Positions 29,937-37,928 of a DNA stretch of 64,000 bases are shown here, in pieces. The translations under genes were made by a program, and so were the position numbers. Source of the stretch: Zygosaccharomyces rouxii. Taxonomy: Eukaryota; Ascomycota; Saccharomycetes; Saccharomycetales; Saccharomycetaceae. Location of the stretch: the NCBI RefSeq assembly GCF_000026365.1, contig NC_012993.1, forward strand, positions 682,001 to 746,000, written 5' to 3'. Within the stretch, counting starts at the first letter, position 1, and each line of letters begins with the position of its first letter. The notes beneath the pieces are model-generated. The model had not been told where the DNA came from. It saw only the letters and a list, made by a program, of their open reading frames with translations, and did not search any database.

Positions 29937-31484
29937 ATGGCTACTGTGATACCGCCTCCATCTAAGAAACAAAGAAAAGAAGCTCAAAAGACTCGGGAAG
30001 TGGACATTACTCCCTCAGATCTGCCTCATGTATCTATCAAATTTGAAGCTCTAGATACAGGTGAAAATGTTGGTGGATCTCTAAGAGTACCTGGTGGTAT
30101 TAGCGAGGGACAGTTAGAACAACTTTTAAACCAGTTACAAGGCTCAGCTGAAGATCCTGTTCCATACACTTTCAGCTGTAGTGTTCCCGGTAAAAACAAA
30201 GAGGATCCACCCCAAAATGTAGATATCACTGACAATTTGTGGTCATCGTTATTAAAACCAGGTTATAAGACTCCTGAAGATCAAATAACACTTGTATTTA
30301 CACCAAGAGCTGTTTTCAAAGTTAGACCTATCACAAGAAGTTCAGCCGCCATTGCAGGTCATGGATCTACCATTCTATGTTCAGCATTTGCTCCTGATAC
30401 GAGCTCTAGAATGGTGACCGGTGCGGGTGATAACACTGCACGTATTTGGGATTGTGCTACTCAGACTCCTCTTTCTGTATTGAAAGGCCATTCCAACTGG
30501 GTTTTATGCGTGGCATGGTCTCCTGACGGTGAACTCATTGCCACTGGCTCGATGGATAATACCATTAGACTATGGGAATCCAAGGCAGGTAAACCATGGG
30601 GCGATGCTATGAAGGGACATTCCAAATGGATAACTTCTTTGACATGGGAACCGTTACATTTAGTGGCAGCTGGTGATAAGCCAAGATTAGCAAGTGCTTC
30701 CAAGGATGGTACCATTAAGATCTGGGATGCATCTCGTAGAACTTGCCTTTATACACTAAGTGGCCACACCAATTCCGTCTCGTGTGTCAAATGGGGTGGC
30801 CAAGGTCTGCTTTACACTGGATCCCATGATAAGACTATCAGAGTTTGGGATATTAAAGCTGGTGGTAAGTGTATCAACATTTTGAAGTCCCATGCCCATT
30901 GGGTAAACCATCTGTCATTATCAACCGATTATGCCATTAGAGTGGGGCCATTTGGACCTGATGGTAAAGCTAGTCCATCGCCACAAGAGGCAAGAGACAT
31001 CGCAAAGAAAAACTATGAAAAAGTCGTCAGGAAAAGTGGTCAAGTGGAAGAGCTTATGGTTACCGCTAGTGATGATTTTACCATGTTTTTATGGAACCCT
31101 CTCAAGTCTGCAAAACCATTGGCAAGAATGACTGGACATCAAAAACTGGTCAACCATGTAGCATTCAGTCCTGATGGTAGGTATATCGTCTCTGCATCCT
31201 TTGATAATTCTATCAAATTATGGGATGGTAGAGATGGTAAATTTATTGCTACATTCAGAGGTCATGTTGCTAGTGTCTATCAGGTTGCATGGTCTTCTGA
31301 TTGCAGACTTTTGGTTTCTTGTTCTAAAGATACTACTTTGAAGGTTTGGGATGTTAAGACCAGGAAATTATCCGTAGATTTGCCTGGTCATCAAGATGAA
31401 GTTTATACTGTTGACTGGAGTGTCGATGGTCAAAGAGTCTGTAGCGGTGGTAAGGATAAGATGGTAAGATTATGGACACATTGA
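29937..31484 (+). CDS. RSA4: Rsa4, WD-repeat 60S ribosome assembly factor (Notchless)
   Basis: Exactly 515 residues from the ATG at 29937, the same length as S. cerevisiae Rsa4 (YCR072C). The N-terminal NLE/ubiquitin-like MIDAS-interacting domain (about 20-125) starts from the conserved MATVIPPPSKKQRKEAQ, followed by an eight-bladed WD40 propeller (about 135-515) with many GH...WD repeats, ending VRLWTH. Known: the NLE domain is pulled by the AAA ATPase Rea1 to release Rsa4 from pre-60S particles in the nucleus. The frame is open for 11 codons upstream without an ATG. The promoter carries a ribosome-biogenesis module. Confidence 0.97.
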   Translation: MATVIPPPSKKQRKEAQKTREVDITPSDLPHVSIKFEALDTGENVGGSLRVPGGISEGQLEQLLNQLQGSAEDPVPYTFSCSVPGKNKEDPPQNVDITDNLWSSLLKPGYKTPEDQITLVFTPRAVFKVRPITRSSAAIAGHGSTILCSAFAPDTSSRMVTGAGDNTARIWDCATQTPLSVLKGHSNWVLCVAWSPDGELIATGSMDNTIRLWESKAGKPWGDAMKGHSKWITSLTWEPLHLVAAGDKPRLASASKDGTIKIWDASRRTCLYTLSGHTNSVSCVKWGGQGLLYTGSHDKTIRVWDIKAGGKCINILKSHAHWVNHLSLSTDYAIRVGPFGPDGKASPSPQEARDIAKKNYEKVVRKSGQVEELMVTASDDFTMFLWNPLKSAKPLARMTGHQKLVNHVAFSPDGRYIVSASFDNSIKLWDGRDGKFIATFRGHVASVYQVAWSSDCRLLVSCSKDTTLKVWDVKTRKLSVDLPGHQDEVYTVDWSVDGQRVCSGGKDKMVRLWTH

Positions 31485-31858
31485 AATCTTGGTGTATAAA
31501 TTTAATTTTTTCTATAAAGTATGGATTATTCATTAATATATTTCGAGGAAATGCGTATATGCTGCTAAAGTATCGAGGCAGCTTAAATAAAGTGGGAAAA
31601 ATGACAGAGAACAAGCTAGAGTCTTTGGGATGACATATATAATATCATTGAGTCCCTAAAAATTCCTAGCGGCTAAATATCGTATTCTATAGACTTGGTA
31701 TGGGTCATATGATATTCACATGACTTGTTGAAATTTTTTCATCAATGGTCAACATCAAAAGTTGTACCAACTTTGACTACATTTAAAGACCATTAGATGT
31801 CATCAACCCGATTGACCTCAGGGAGCTCTTCCACTTCTTTAATCCCCCTCACACCATC
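31485..31858. other. Intergenic: RSA4 3' flank and IMG2 promoter
   Basis: 374 bp between two plus-strand genes. A CATATGATATTCACATG-type palindromic stretch near 31708-31724 includes a CACATG E-box half; otherwise only AT-rich DNA. Confidence 0.45.
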
Positions 31859-32314
31859 ATGTTGCGTCTGTTACGCTTGAAGCAATTGAACAAACCTCTT
31901 CTAAGACAAACTATCAGGTTACAGTCTACTGTTGAAACTCCTAAAACTTTTAATTGTAATGAAGAAGCCGAGTTAGAATACCAACCAGGGTTTGCGTTTT
32001 CCGTTTTTCCACGCATCCAGGATGTGCATACCAATGATTTAGTCGGTAGCGATTCCTTTGGTAAGGACAAGTATTACGTGGAGAGAAGCGCTACTGGAAA
32101 TCTACCAGTTTACATAGATGTTAAAAATGGTGGTAATGTATTCACTGAATTGAGGAAGATCCATGGTAATGTGATGAAACTTAGAAATGATTTACAAGAG
32201 CAGTTACCTCATATTCCCAAACAAAATTGGAAGTGCGTTGTGCAATCAAATAAAATCGTAATAAAAGGTGACTTTTCCCAAGAGGTAAAGCGTGTGTTGC
32301 AAACTACTTTCTAA
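31859..32314 (+). CDS. IMG2: Mitochondrial large-subunit ribosomal protein Img2 (mL49)
   Basis: A 151-residue protein of the mL49/Img2 family. The first 22 residues (Arg, Leu, Lys, Gln-rich, no acidic residues) make a mitochondrial presequence. The conserved core has [21 protein letters not shown] and TELRKIHGN, ending with the strand [14 protein letters not shown]. cerevisiae Img2 (YCR071C) has 146 residues; it belongs to the mitoribosome and its loss destroys mitochondrial genome integrity. The order RSA4-IMG2 is conserved. It converges with ALG12 at a 71-bp gap in which TGTATATA (32367-32374) could be a Puf3 site or simply a polyadenylation efficiency element. Confidence 0.93.
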   Translation: MLRLLRLKQLNKPLLRQTIRLQSTVETPKTFNCNEEAELEYQPGFAFSVFPRIQDVHTNDLVGSDSFGKDKYYVERSATGNLPVYIDVKNGGNVFTELRKIHGNVMKLRNDLQEQLPHIPKQNWKCVVQSNKIVIKGDFSQEVKRVLQTTF

Positions 32315-32385
32315 AACAATACGTCATTTAAATCTTTATAAACATGTGTAAAATGGAAAATAACTCTGTATATAGTTAACGAACT

Positions 32386-34083
32386 CTATTGACTTTCGGC
32401 GTGGTCTTCATCATGAGAAATTCTTCTGTAAGTGTAAAAGATGTCGTCTCTCAAAAAGGCACTGTCGATTAGATCAGAGAAGAAACTGAAAAGATTTACA
32501 TTTGCCTTGATGAGTCTGTAGATGAAATCGAACGGCGTTTCGTTCTCTTTAAGGACTCCATTGAAGACACTAGGATCGAGTCCAATGAAGATTTGAGCTG
32601 AAGATACTTGTTCCCAGTTCTTCTCAGGGTGTTTTTCGAATGGGATAGAGGCAGCAGTACCTTCTTGATCAATCAAATAATCAAAGGTATTCCACTTTTC
32701 TTTCAATTCGTTCAAATCTTCAGTCTTATCGTAAATGATACCATATTTGTCAAAATCCAACTCACCAAATCTAGTTACACCGGTCATACAAACGGGCACG
32801 TTCATGTGAACCGTGACGTTAGTGATATTATTAGCGATAATCATTTCATTAAAATCAGTGAGAGCCTGGCCACCAGGATAATTCATACTGGAAACATGCA
32901 GGAAAGCAAAAGAAGTGGCTAGAGAGATGAGCGGTGAAATACCAACGACAGCAATAATTAGGGCATGGAAAGCCTTTTTAACTGTTAAATTTTCCCAAAT
33001 GTAAGCGGCTGCAGTACTGCCGAGTAAAATGATTGGTGGGATGGAATAAATGATGAATCTCCACTCCTTATGAGGCTGAAATGATAAAACGAAAATATGG
33101 AAAAATGCTGCCAAGGATACTATACGTATATTTTTAGGTGCATTCCTAAATCCAATGACACCCATTAGTAAAATTGTTGGTGGAACAAACATTGTTCTTA
33201 AGTAATGCGTGAAGTAACCTGCAGGAGATTCAATTCCCCACTCAGCGGATTTACCTCTGATCACATTGAAGATAAATGCATCAACTTCAGGAATACACCA
33301 ATCTCTCCAGAAGTAAGAATCGACGGTCAAAGTCAAACCCATACCGATAATACCTCCCATTAGACCAAACTTAATTGCATTGAACCAATTTAATTTCTTG
33401 TAGAAAATTGACAGAAGTGCTACACCTGCACATAGAGCTGCGACTTCCAGTCTAAAAATGATGGCAGTGAAGGCTAACAGGAAAACAGATTGCTTATAGT
33501 TACCCAATAGAACCCAACCAAGGGCTACATTGGTCAAGGGTAAAGTCAAAACGAAATTGGGCAATGGTCTTGAACTGTAGAAGATCAAATGGAATTGAGA
33601 CAGAACGTTAACAGTAAACCATGATCCCATACTGATTAAATTGACATCAGGACGTCTAATGGCCACAGGTCTACCTTCTTCTTTATTCTTTTTATCTTCT
33701 TCTTGCTCTTCCAATCTCTGTGTTTCAAGAGCATGCTCACCACAGTTCTTCAAGTACATCAATCCAAGCCAATTGGTCAATCCAATAATAGCTCTAGTTA
33801 ACAACTGCCATTCAAATTGAGTAGGGGAATTGGCCGAGAAGATAGATGAAGCATAAGTAAATGGTTTGGTCAGTGCTGCAATAATCAATGGGCCAATAAA
33901 TGATCTAGGAACCACACCAGGGAACTGTAAATGATCATAACGTGAGATATCAAGAATACCATAGTTTAAGATATCATGAACAGCTTGAATGCTAAAACTC
34001 TCCTCCACTTTAGTAAATGGAGCTTTCCTTAAATAAATGGAGATTAATAAAATTACACCATAATCCAAATAAGACCAACCCAT
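32386..34083 (-). CDS. ALG12: Alg12, ER alpha-1,6-mannosyltransferase (GT22)
   Basis: A 565-residue polytopic ER membrane enzyme of glycosyltransferase family 22. Seen: the N-terminal luminal motif with acidic residues (KVEESFSIQAVHDIL, about residues 25-39), about ten hydrophobic segments, and the family motif PHKEWRFI near residue 342. Alg12 (YNR030W, 551 aa) adds the eighth mannose, alpha-1,6, to dolichol-linked Man7GlcNAc2 from dolichol-phosphate mannose in the ER lumen, building the N-glycan precursor. An Arg/Glu-rich insertion at about 125-140 extends a cytosolic loop. It diverges from ZNG1 across 177 bp. Confidence 0.95.
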   Translation of the reverse strand: MGWSYLDYGVILLISIYLRKAPFTKVEESFSIQAVHDILNYGILDISRYDHLQFPGVVPRSFIGPLIIAALTKPFTYASSIFSANSPTQFEWQLLTRAIIGLTNWLGLMYLKNCGEHALETQRLEEQEEDKKNKEEGRPVAIRRPDVNLISMGSWFTVNVLSQFHLIFYSSRPLPNFVLTLPLTNVALGWVLLGNYKQSVFLLAFTAIIFRLEVAALCAGVALLSIFYKKLNWFNAIKFGLMGGIIGMGLTLTVDSYFWRDWCIPEVDAFIFNVIRGKSAEWGIESPAGYFTHYLRTMFVPPTILLMGVIGFRNAPKNIRIVSLAAFFHIFVLSFQPHKEWRFIIYSIPPIILLGSTAAAYIWENLTVKKAFHALIIAVVGISPLISLATSFAFLHVSSMNYPGGQALTDFNEMIIANNITNVTVHMNVPVCMTGVTRFGELDFDKYGIIYDKTEDLNELKEKWNTFDYLIDQEGTAASIPFEKHPEKNWEQVSSAQIFIGLDPSVFNGVLKENETPFDFIYRLIKANVNLFSFFSDLIDSAFLRDDIFYTYRRISHDEDHAESQ

Positions 34084-34180
34084 ATTGATCCTTAGATAGC
34101 TCCTTTTTGTTAGCCCTTTTCTTTATATTAGTGGCCAAGCAAGTGTTAAAAACTTTTCATTGTATGTATGTCCTTATGAA

Positions 34181-34189
34181 GCTCATCGC
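34181..34189 (+). promoter_or_regulatory. PAC-type element between ALG12 and ZNG1
   Basis: GCTCATCGC lies 72-80 bp before the ZNG1 ATG, in the shared divergent promoter. Motif match only. Confidence 0.4.
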
Positions 34190-34260
34190 GATATTATTCA
34201 ATACATGTTGGTGGATATGGTGATGACAAAGAGCTGTTCAAGATTCTCGTTGGCTTCATC

Positions 34261-35493
34261 ATGTCCGCCTTGAAAGATTACAAGTACAATGAGGAAGAAG
34301 ATGGTGAATTACCTTCGTTGGTTACCGGTACAGAATCGGATTTGAATGACATTTTGAACCATGTAAAGAGTGATGGGGGAATTAATATTGTAAGTGAGGA
34401 TAAGATTGCTAGAACTAATTTACAGAATTCTAATTCTGATAATTCCACTACTTCATCTAGGAAAATCCCCGTTTCGATCATTACTGGATATCTAGGGTCA
34501 GGTAAATCAACTCTACTGGAGAAGCTTGCCCAGAAGGGTTCTGATAAGAAGATCGCAGTTATATTAAATGAATTCGGTGATTCTAGTGAAATTGAAAAAG
34601 CTATGACTATTCGTAATGGCGAAAATAGTTATCAAGAGTGGTTAGATTTGGGTAATGGATGTCTCTGCTGTTCTTTGAAGAATGTTGGTGTTAAGGCAAT
34701 TGAAGATATGATCCAAAGATCACCGGGAAAAATTGATTATATCCTATTGGAGACTTCTGGTATTGCAGATCCTGCACCTATTGCCAAGATGTTTTGGCAA
34801 GACGAAGGTTTGAACAGTAACGTTTACATTGATGGGATTATAACTGTTCTTGATTGTGAACACATTGTTAAATGTCTTGATGATGTATCTGAACAGACAC
34901 ATTGGCATGGTGATCAAGTTGTGTTGGAGGACAAGTTAACCATTGCACATCTACAAATTGCCATGGCTGATAGATTAATTATGAATAAGTTGGACAGAAT
35001 AGAGAACGATGAGAATAAAATAATGAAATTAGAACAGAGAATCAGAAGCATTAATTCTGAAGTCCCAATGTTTTATACCAAGTTTGCGGATATTGGAATA
35101 GACAAATTATTGGATTTACATGCATTTGATGCTAGAAACGTTCCACAAGAAGGTGGGAGCGGCTCCACATTCCACGATCCAAGGATGTCCACGGTGACAT
35201 TAAATTTCAGACCATTGAAGACACAAGAATATGATAAGTTTGAAAAAGAATTCCTGCAAGTTTTATTGTGGAAGGAAATGGGTGTCTGTAACGATAACAT
35301 CCAAGGTGAAGTACATAGGACGAAGGGACTTTTACTAGTCGACGATAAGGTACGAGTGCTTCAAGGTGTAAGAGACACCTATGAAGTGTTCGATGGTGAA
35401 GAAACATCTTCCAGAACTTGTAGAATAGTCTTTATTGGTAAAAGTTTGGATCAAAAGAGCATCGCAGACCTGCTACATAACGTAATTAAATGA
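34261..35493 (+). CDS. ZNG1: Zng1, zinc-transferring GTPase (COG0523/CobW family)
   Basis: A 410-residue G3E GTPase. Seen: P-loop GYLGSGKST at residues 76-84, the metal-binding CLCC motif (GNGCLCCSLKN, about 131-141), ETSGIADPAPIAKMFW switch region (about 163-178), NKLD specificity motif near 243 and a CobW C-terminal domain starting near 315. Near the N-terminus, EEDGELPSLV resembles the short motif by which Zng1 proteins bind methionine aminopeptidase 1. Zng1 (YNR029C, 429 aa) delivers zinc to Map1 when zinc is low. No obvious Zap1 site was seen upstream. It converges with the cyclophilin gene at a 28-bp gap. Confidence 0.93.
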   Translation: MSALKDYKYNEEEDGELPSLVTGTESDLNDILNHVKSDGGINIVSEDKIARTNLQNSNSDNSTTSSRKIPVSIITGYLGSGKSTLLEKLAQKGSDKKIAVILNEFGDSSEIEKAMTIRNGENSYQEWLDLGNGCLCCSLKNVGVKAIEDMIQRSPGKIDYILLETSGIADPAPIAKMFWQDEGLNSNVYIDGIITVLDCEHIVKCLDDVSEQTHWHGDQVVLEDKLTIAHLQIAMADRLIMNKLDRIENDENKIMKLEQRIRSINSEVPMFYTKFADIGIDKLLDLHAFDARNVPQEGGSGSTFHDPRMSTVTLNFRPLKTQEYDKFEKEFLQVLLWKEMGVCNDNIQGEVHRTKGLLLVDDKVRVLQGVRDTYEVFDGEETSSRTCRIVFIGKSLDQKSIADLLHNVIK

Positions 35494-35521
35494 AATAAGA
35501 CTAAACAAAAAACGAAGTTCT

Positions 35522-36469
35522 TCAAACTCTTCTTAGAGCTTTTGGCACTCTTTTATGTCTTACTACCAAATATACTAATAAAAGAACGAAGACACCGATA
35601 AGTACTTTAGTCAAAGGATGGTGTAGGTCATTGAACATTATGTCATTCAATTGCTTTTCCTCTTTTTCACCTTCAGCAAGTGTCAACCCCATTGTAACAC
35701 CTTTGCTTACATCACCATTTCTATAATCTTCTAATTTCTTGAGGTAAGCATTATGTTGAGCCACATTATCCATTATCGCTAGATCGTAAGCCAAAACGTA
35801 CTTCAATTTAACATTGTGGATTGGTTTGCCCCCTACACCAAGCGGAGTATATTGAATCTTTTGGATTAGTTTATCTAATCCAGCAACAACTTGACCAAAA
35901 ACGACGTATTTTCCATCAAAATCTGGTTCACCTTGCATGCCTGTCGTGATGAAAAATTGCGAATTTTGATCTTCAGGCCCATTATTAGCCATACAAAGTC
36001 TACCAGGCCTATCATGCTTCAAGTCAAAATTTTCTGCTGGCCAAGAGTTTCCATAGATTGAAAAGGGGATGTGATCTTCCAATATGTCACCACCCTGAAT
36101 CAATTTCCCTGGTTCCACATGGTGGAAAAGCGTATCCTTGTAGGAAACCTGTTGAAACTGTTCCTCTGATTGTCCATCATAACGAATCTTTACACCTCTT
36201 GCCAAAGATTGGAAATTCCTGGTAGTCTTGGGAGCTACGGTACCGTACAGTTCCATCGTCATTTCATGTTCAACTGGTTTCCCCTGATCTTCGTCAAAGT
36301 ACTCCAACACCATTAAAACGCTATTCGTTGCTGGTGGATTGGGTTCATAAACTTTACTCCTGTCAATTTGGTCTAGTTTGGGTTTTGACAAATCGGCAAG
36401 CACTGGTGGTACGGCTCTACCTAGGGCCATAGAAGCCCAAATCCATAGGAAGAATATCCCTGCAATCAT
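35522..36469 (-). CDS. CPR8: Secretory-pathway membrane cyclophilin Cpr4/Cpr8
   Basis: A 315-residue protein with an N-terminal signal sequence (MIAGIFFLWIWASMALG), a cyclophilin domain (about residues 45-220) and a C-terminal transmembrane helix (KVLIGVFVLLLVYLVV, about 288-303) followed by a basic cytosolic tail. This is the layout of Cpr4 (YCR069W, 318 aa) and Cpr8 (YNR028W, 308 aa), the sister pair descended from one gene. Known members sit in the vacuole or ER. The sequence FHHVEPGKLIQGGD has His where active cyclophilins have the catalytic Arg, and the Trp before DGK is also missing, so prolyl isomerase activity is doubtful. Start at the ATG at 36469. Confidence 0.92.
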   Translation of the reverse strand: MIAGIFFLWIWASMALGRAVPPVLADLSKPKLDQIDRSKVYEPNPPATNSVLMVLEYFDEDQGKPVEHEMTMELYGTVAPKTTRNFQSLARGVKIRYDGQSEEQFQQVSYKDTLFHHVEPGKLIQGGDILEDHIPFSIYGNSWPAENFDLKHDRPGRLCMANNGPEDQNSQFFITTGMQGEPDFDGKYVVFGQVVAGLDKLIQKIQYTPLGVGGKPIHNVKLKYVLAYDLAIMDNVAQHNAYLKKLEDYRNGDVSKGVTMGLTLAEGEKEEKQLNDIMFNDLHHPLTKVLIGVFVLLLVYLVVRHKRVPKALRRV

Positions 36470-37386
36470 TTTATTCTTTTCGCCAAACACCTACTTTTAA
36501 AGATAACTCACTCTTGTTGAAGGACTATCGCTCTAAATCAACTGCTGAACCTTCTCAATATATACCAGTATATTCACAAATCTTCTCAAGCTGCAAGTGG
36601 TGGCTATGATATAGGTAAACCCTTGGAGTACTTACCTTATTGTCTATTTCGCTAACTAAAACTTGGTGTTGAAAGTAAGAATTTCACCTTAAGTTGCCTT
36701 CTTTTACAAGAGAAATAATAAAAGAAACAGTTAAGGATGCGAAGTCTAGAACAGAAATATCGATAAATGATTAATTGGAACTGATAATTGATCCAATTAG
36801 CGTAATGGAGATGTACTGGGGGGATTTTACAGTTATAAAACCCTTTTTTAAAGGTAAAATATCGATTATCTATTGACTCGAGGCTTCGAATAATAAACTA
36901 TTAATTCAAAAAACTCAAATAATTTCGGAGAAATATGAGACCAGGTGTAATCGATTCTAGAGATCGAAAGGTTCCAGATACAATCTTGTCTAAAATTTTA
37001 AGATCGGTTCTCGCTGCTTTTCCTTGCGCTGTCGCAGCGTAAATGCTAAATTAGTTATGCATCTTGCGGGGGAATCCTTGGTCATTTTGTCTATTTGGAT
37101 CACTTCGAGTACCAAAAGTTATCTTTCTCCCATGCAATTGATCCACTTGTGGTGTCAGGGGCAATTGGGTGAGCACAAGTCTAGATCTGATCTACAGTAG
37201 CCGATGATCGACGTTGTTGATATTATTATAGGTAGATAGAGGGGGGCCTCGATATAGCAAAGGCGGGATATTTTCCATATAGTGTCCAAGATTGTTGTTA
37301 CATTGATCCCTGTATCCACCATGGGGGTCTTACATAGGTTCATTATGGGGTCCTTCAACAATGGCGGAAATGTGCAATGATGCAAG

Positions 37387-37572
37387 ATGAAGGAACACGC
37401 AGTAAAAGTTGTTCCAGGTATAATAATCTTGGCAATATTACTGGCGTTCTTGGCGATCTGGTTGAAAGGGTTCGAGAAGCAGAAGGGGCTGAAGAAGTTG
37501 GCTTATGGGGCCAGCGAGGAGAAGAGGGTAGAGAATGGCTCGAGGAAATTAGCAGACTTGGGGCCCGGTTGA
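37387..37572 (+). CDS. Possible small single-pass membrane protein
   Basis: A 61-codon ATG-initiated frame whose protein has one convincing hydrophobic helix (VVPGIIILAILLAFLAIWL, residues 9-27) with basic residues on both sides and a Lys/Glu-rich tail. I recognise no relative. Antisense and alternative frames are also open through here, so chance is not excluded. The standard arrangement (short N-tail, helix, charged tail) is what argues for reality. Confidence 0.3.
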   Translation: MKEHAVKVVPGIIILAILLAFLAIWLKGFEKQKGLKKLAYGASEEKRVENGSRKLADLGPG

Positions 37573-37651
37573 ATTGCGGTTGAATCAAGGATAACGATGA
37601 AAGTTTTTGAAATCTAAAGCCTCGAGGATTTCATCTCTTGGGACATGTTAT

Positions 37652-37702
37652 GTAAAGAATTGCATCATGTAAAGAACTGCATCATGTATGTAATTGCATC
37701 AC
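37652..37702. repeat. 17-bp tandem repeat, three units, upstream of the zinc-cluster gene
   Basis: Three head-to-tail 17-mers: GTAAAGAATTGCATCAT, GTAAAGAACTGCATCAT and GTATGTAATTGCATCAC. All share TGCATCA. They lie 227-277 bp before the ATG of the transcription factor gene. Another TTGCATCC is found at 37802. Possibly a binding-site array. Confidence 0.85.
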
Positions 37703-37928
37703 GTCCTTCTAACTACGGACCTTTACAAAAGTAGCATCCTTAGGGTGAAAAGATCTTGGAGAATTTTGTAGGGTTGGAAGTGGCTTCATCTGTTGCCTTA
37801 TTGCATCCTTTTATGGCACATCCTGTTCTTTGCACGGTTAACGGTATTCCAGATTACAACCCGAGCTGTCATTGCTTGGAAAGTTATGATTAGCTTGAAC
37901 AAGGGGAATAGGTACGAAAGGATTCCCC

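Larger units (their letters stand above)
36470..37928. other. Long gene-poor stretch between CPR4/CPR8 and the zinc-cluster gene
   Basis: About 1.46 kb. It contains the promoter of the minus-strand cyclophilin gene, a possible 61-codon membrane ORF (37387-37572), a three-unit 17-bp tandem repeat (37652-37702) and the promoter of the transcription factor gene. The segment 36730-36930 is AT-rich with several near-palindromic ATTAATT blocks. No tRNA, known RNA or gene relic was recognised. Confidence 0.5.

Noticed and set aside
36895..36950. Centromere CDEIII-like TCTCCGAAAT on the minus strand in AT-rich DNA
   Set aside because: Only part of the consensus fits, no CDEI RTCACRTG lies at the right distance, and synteny places no centromere here.
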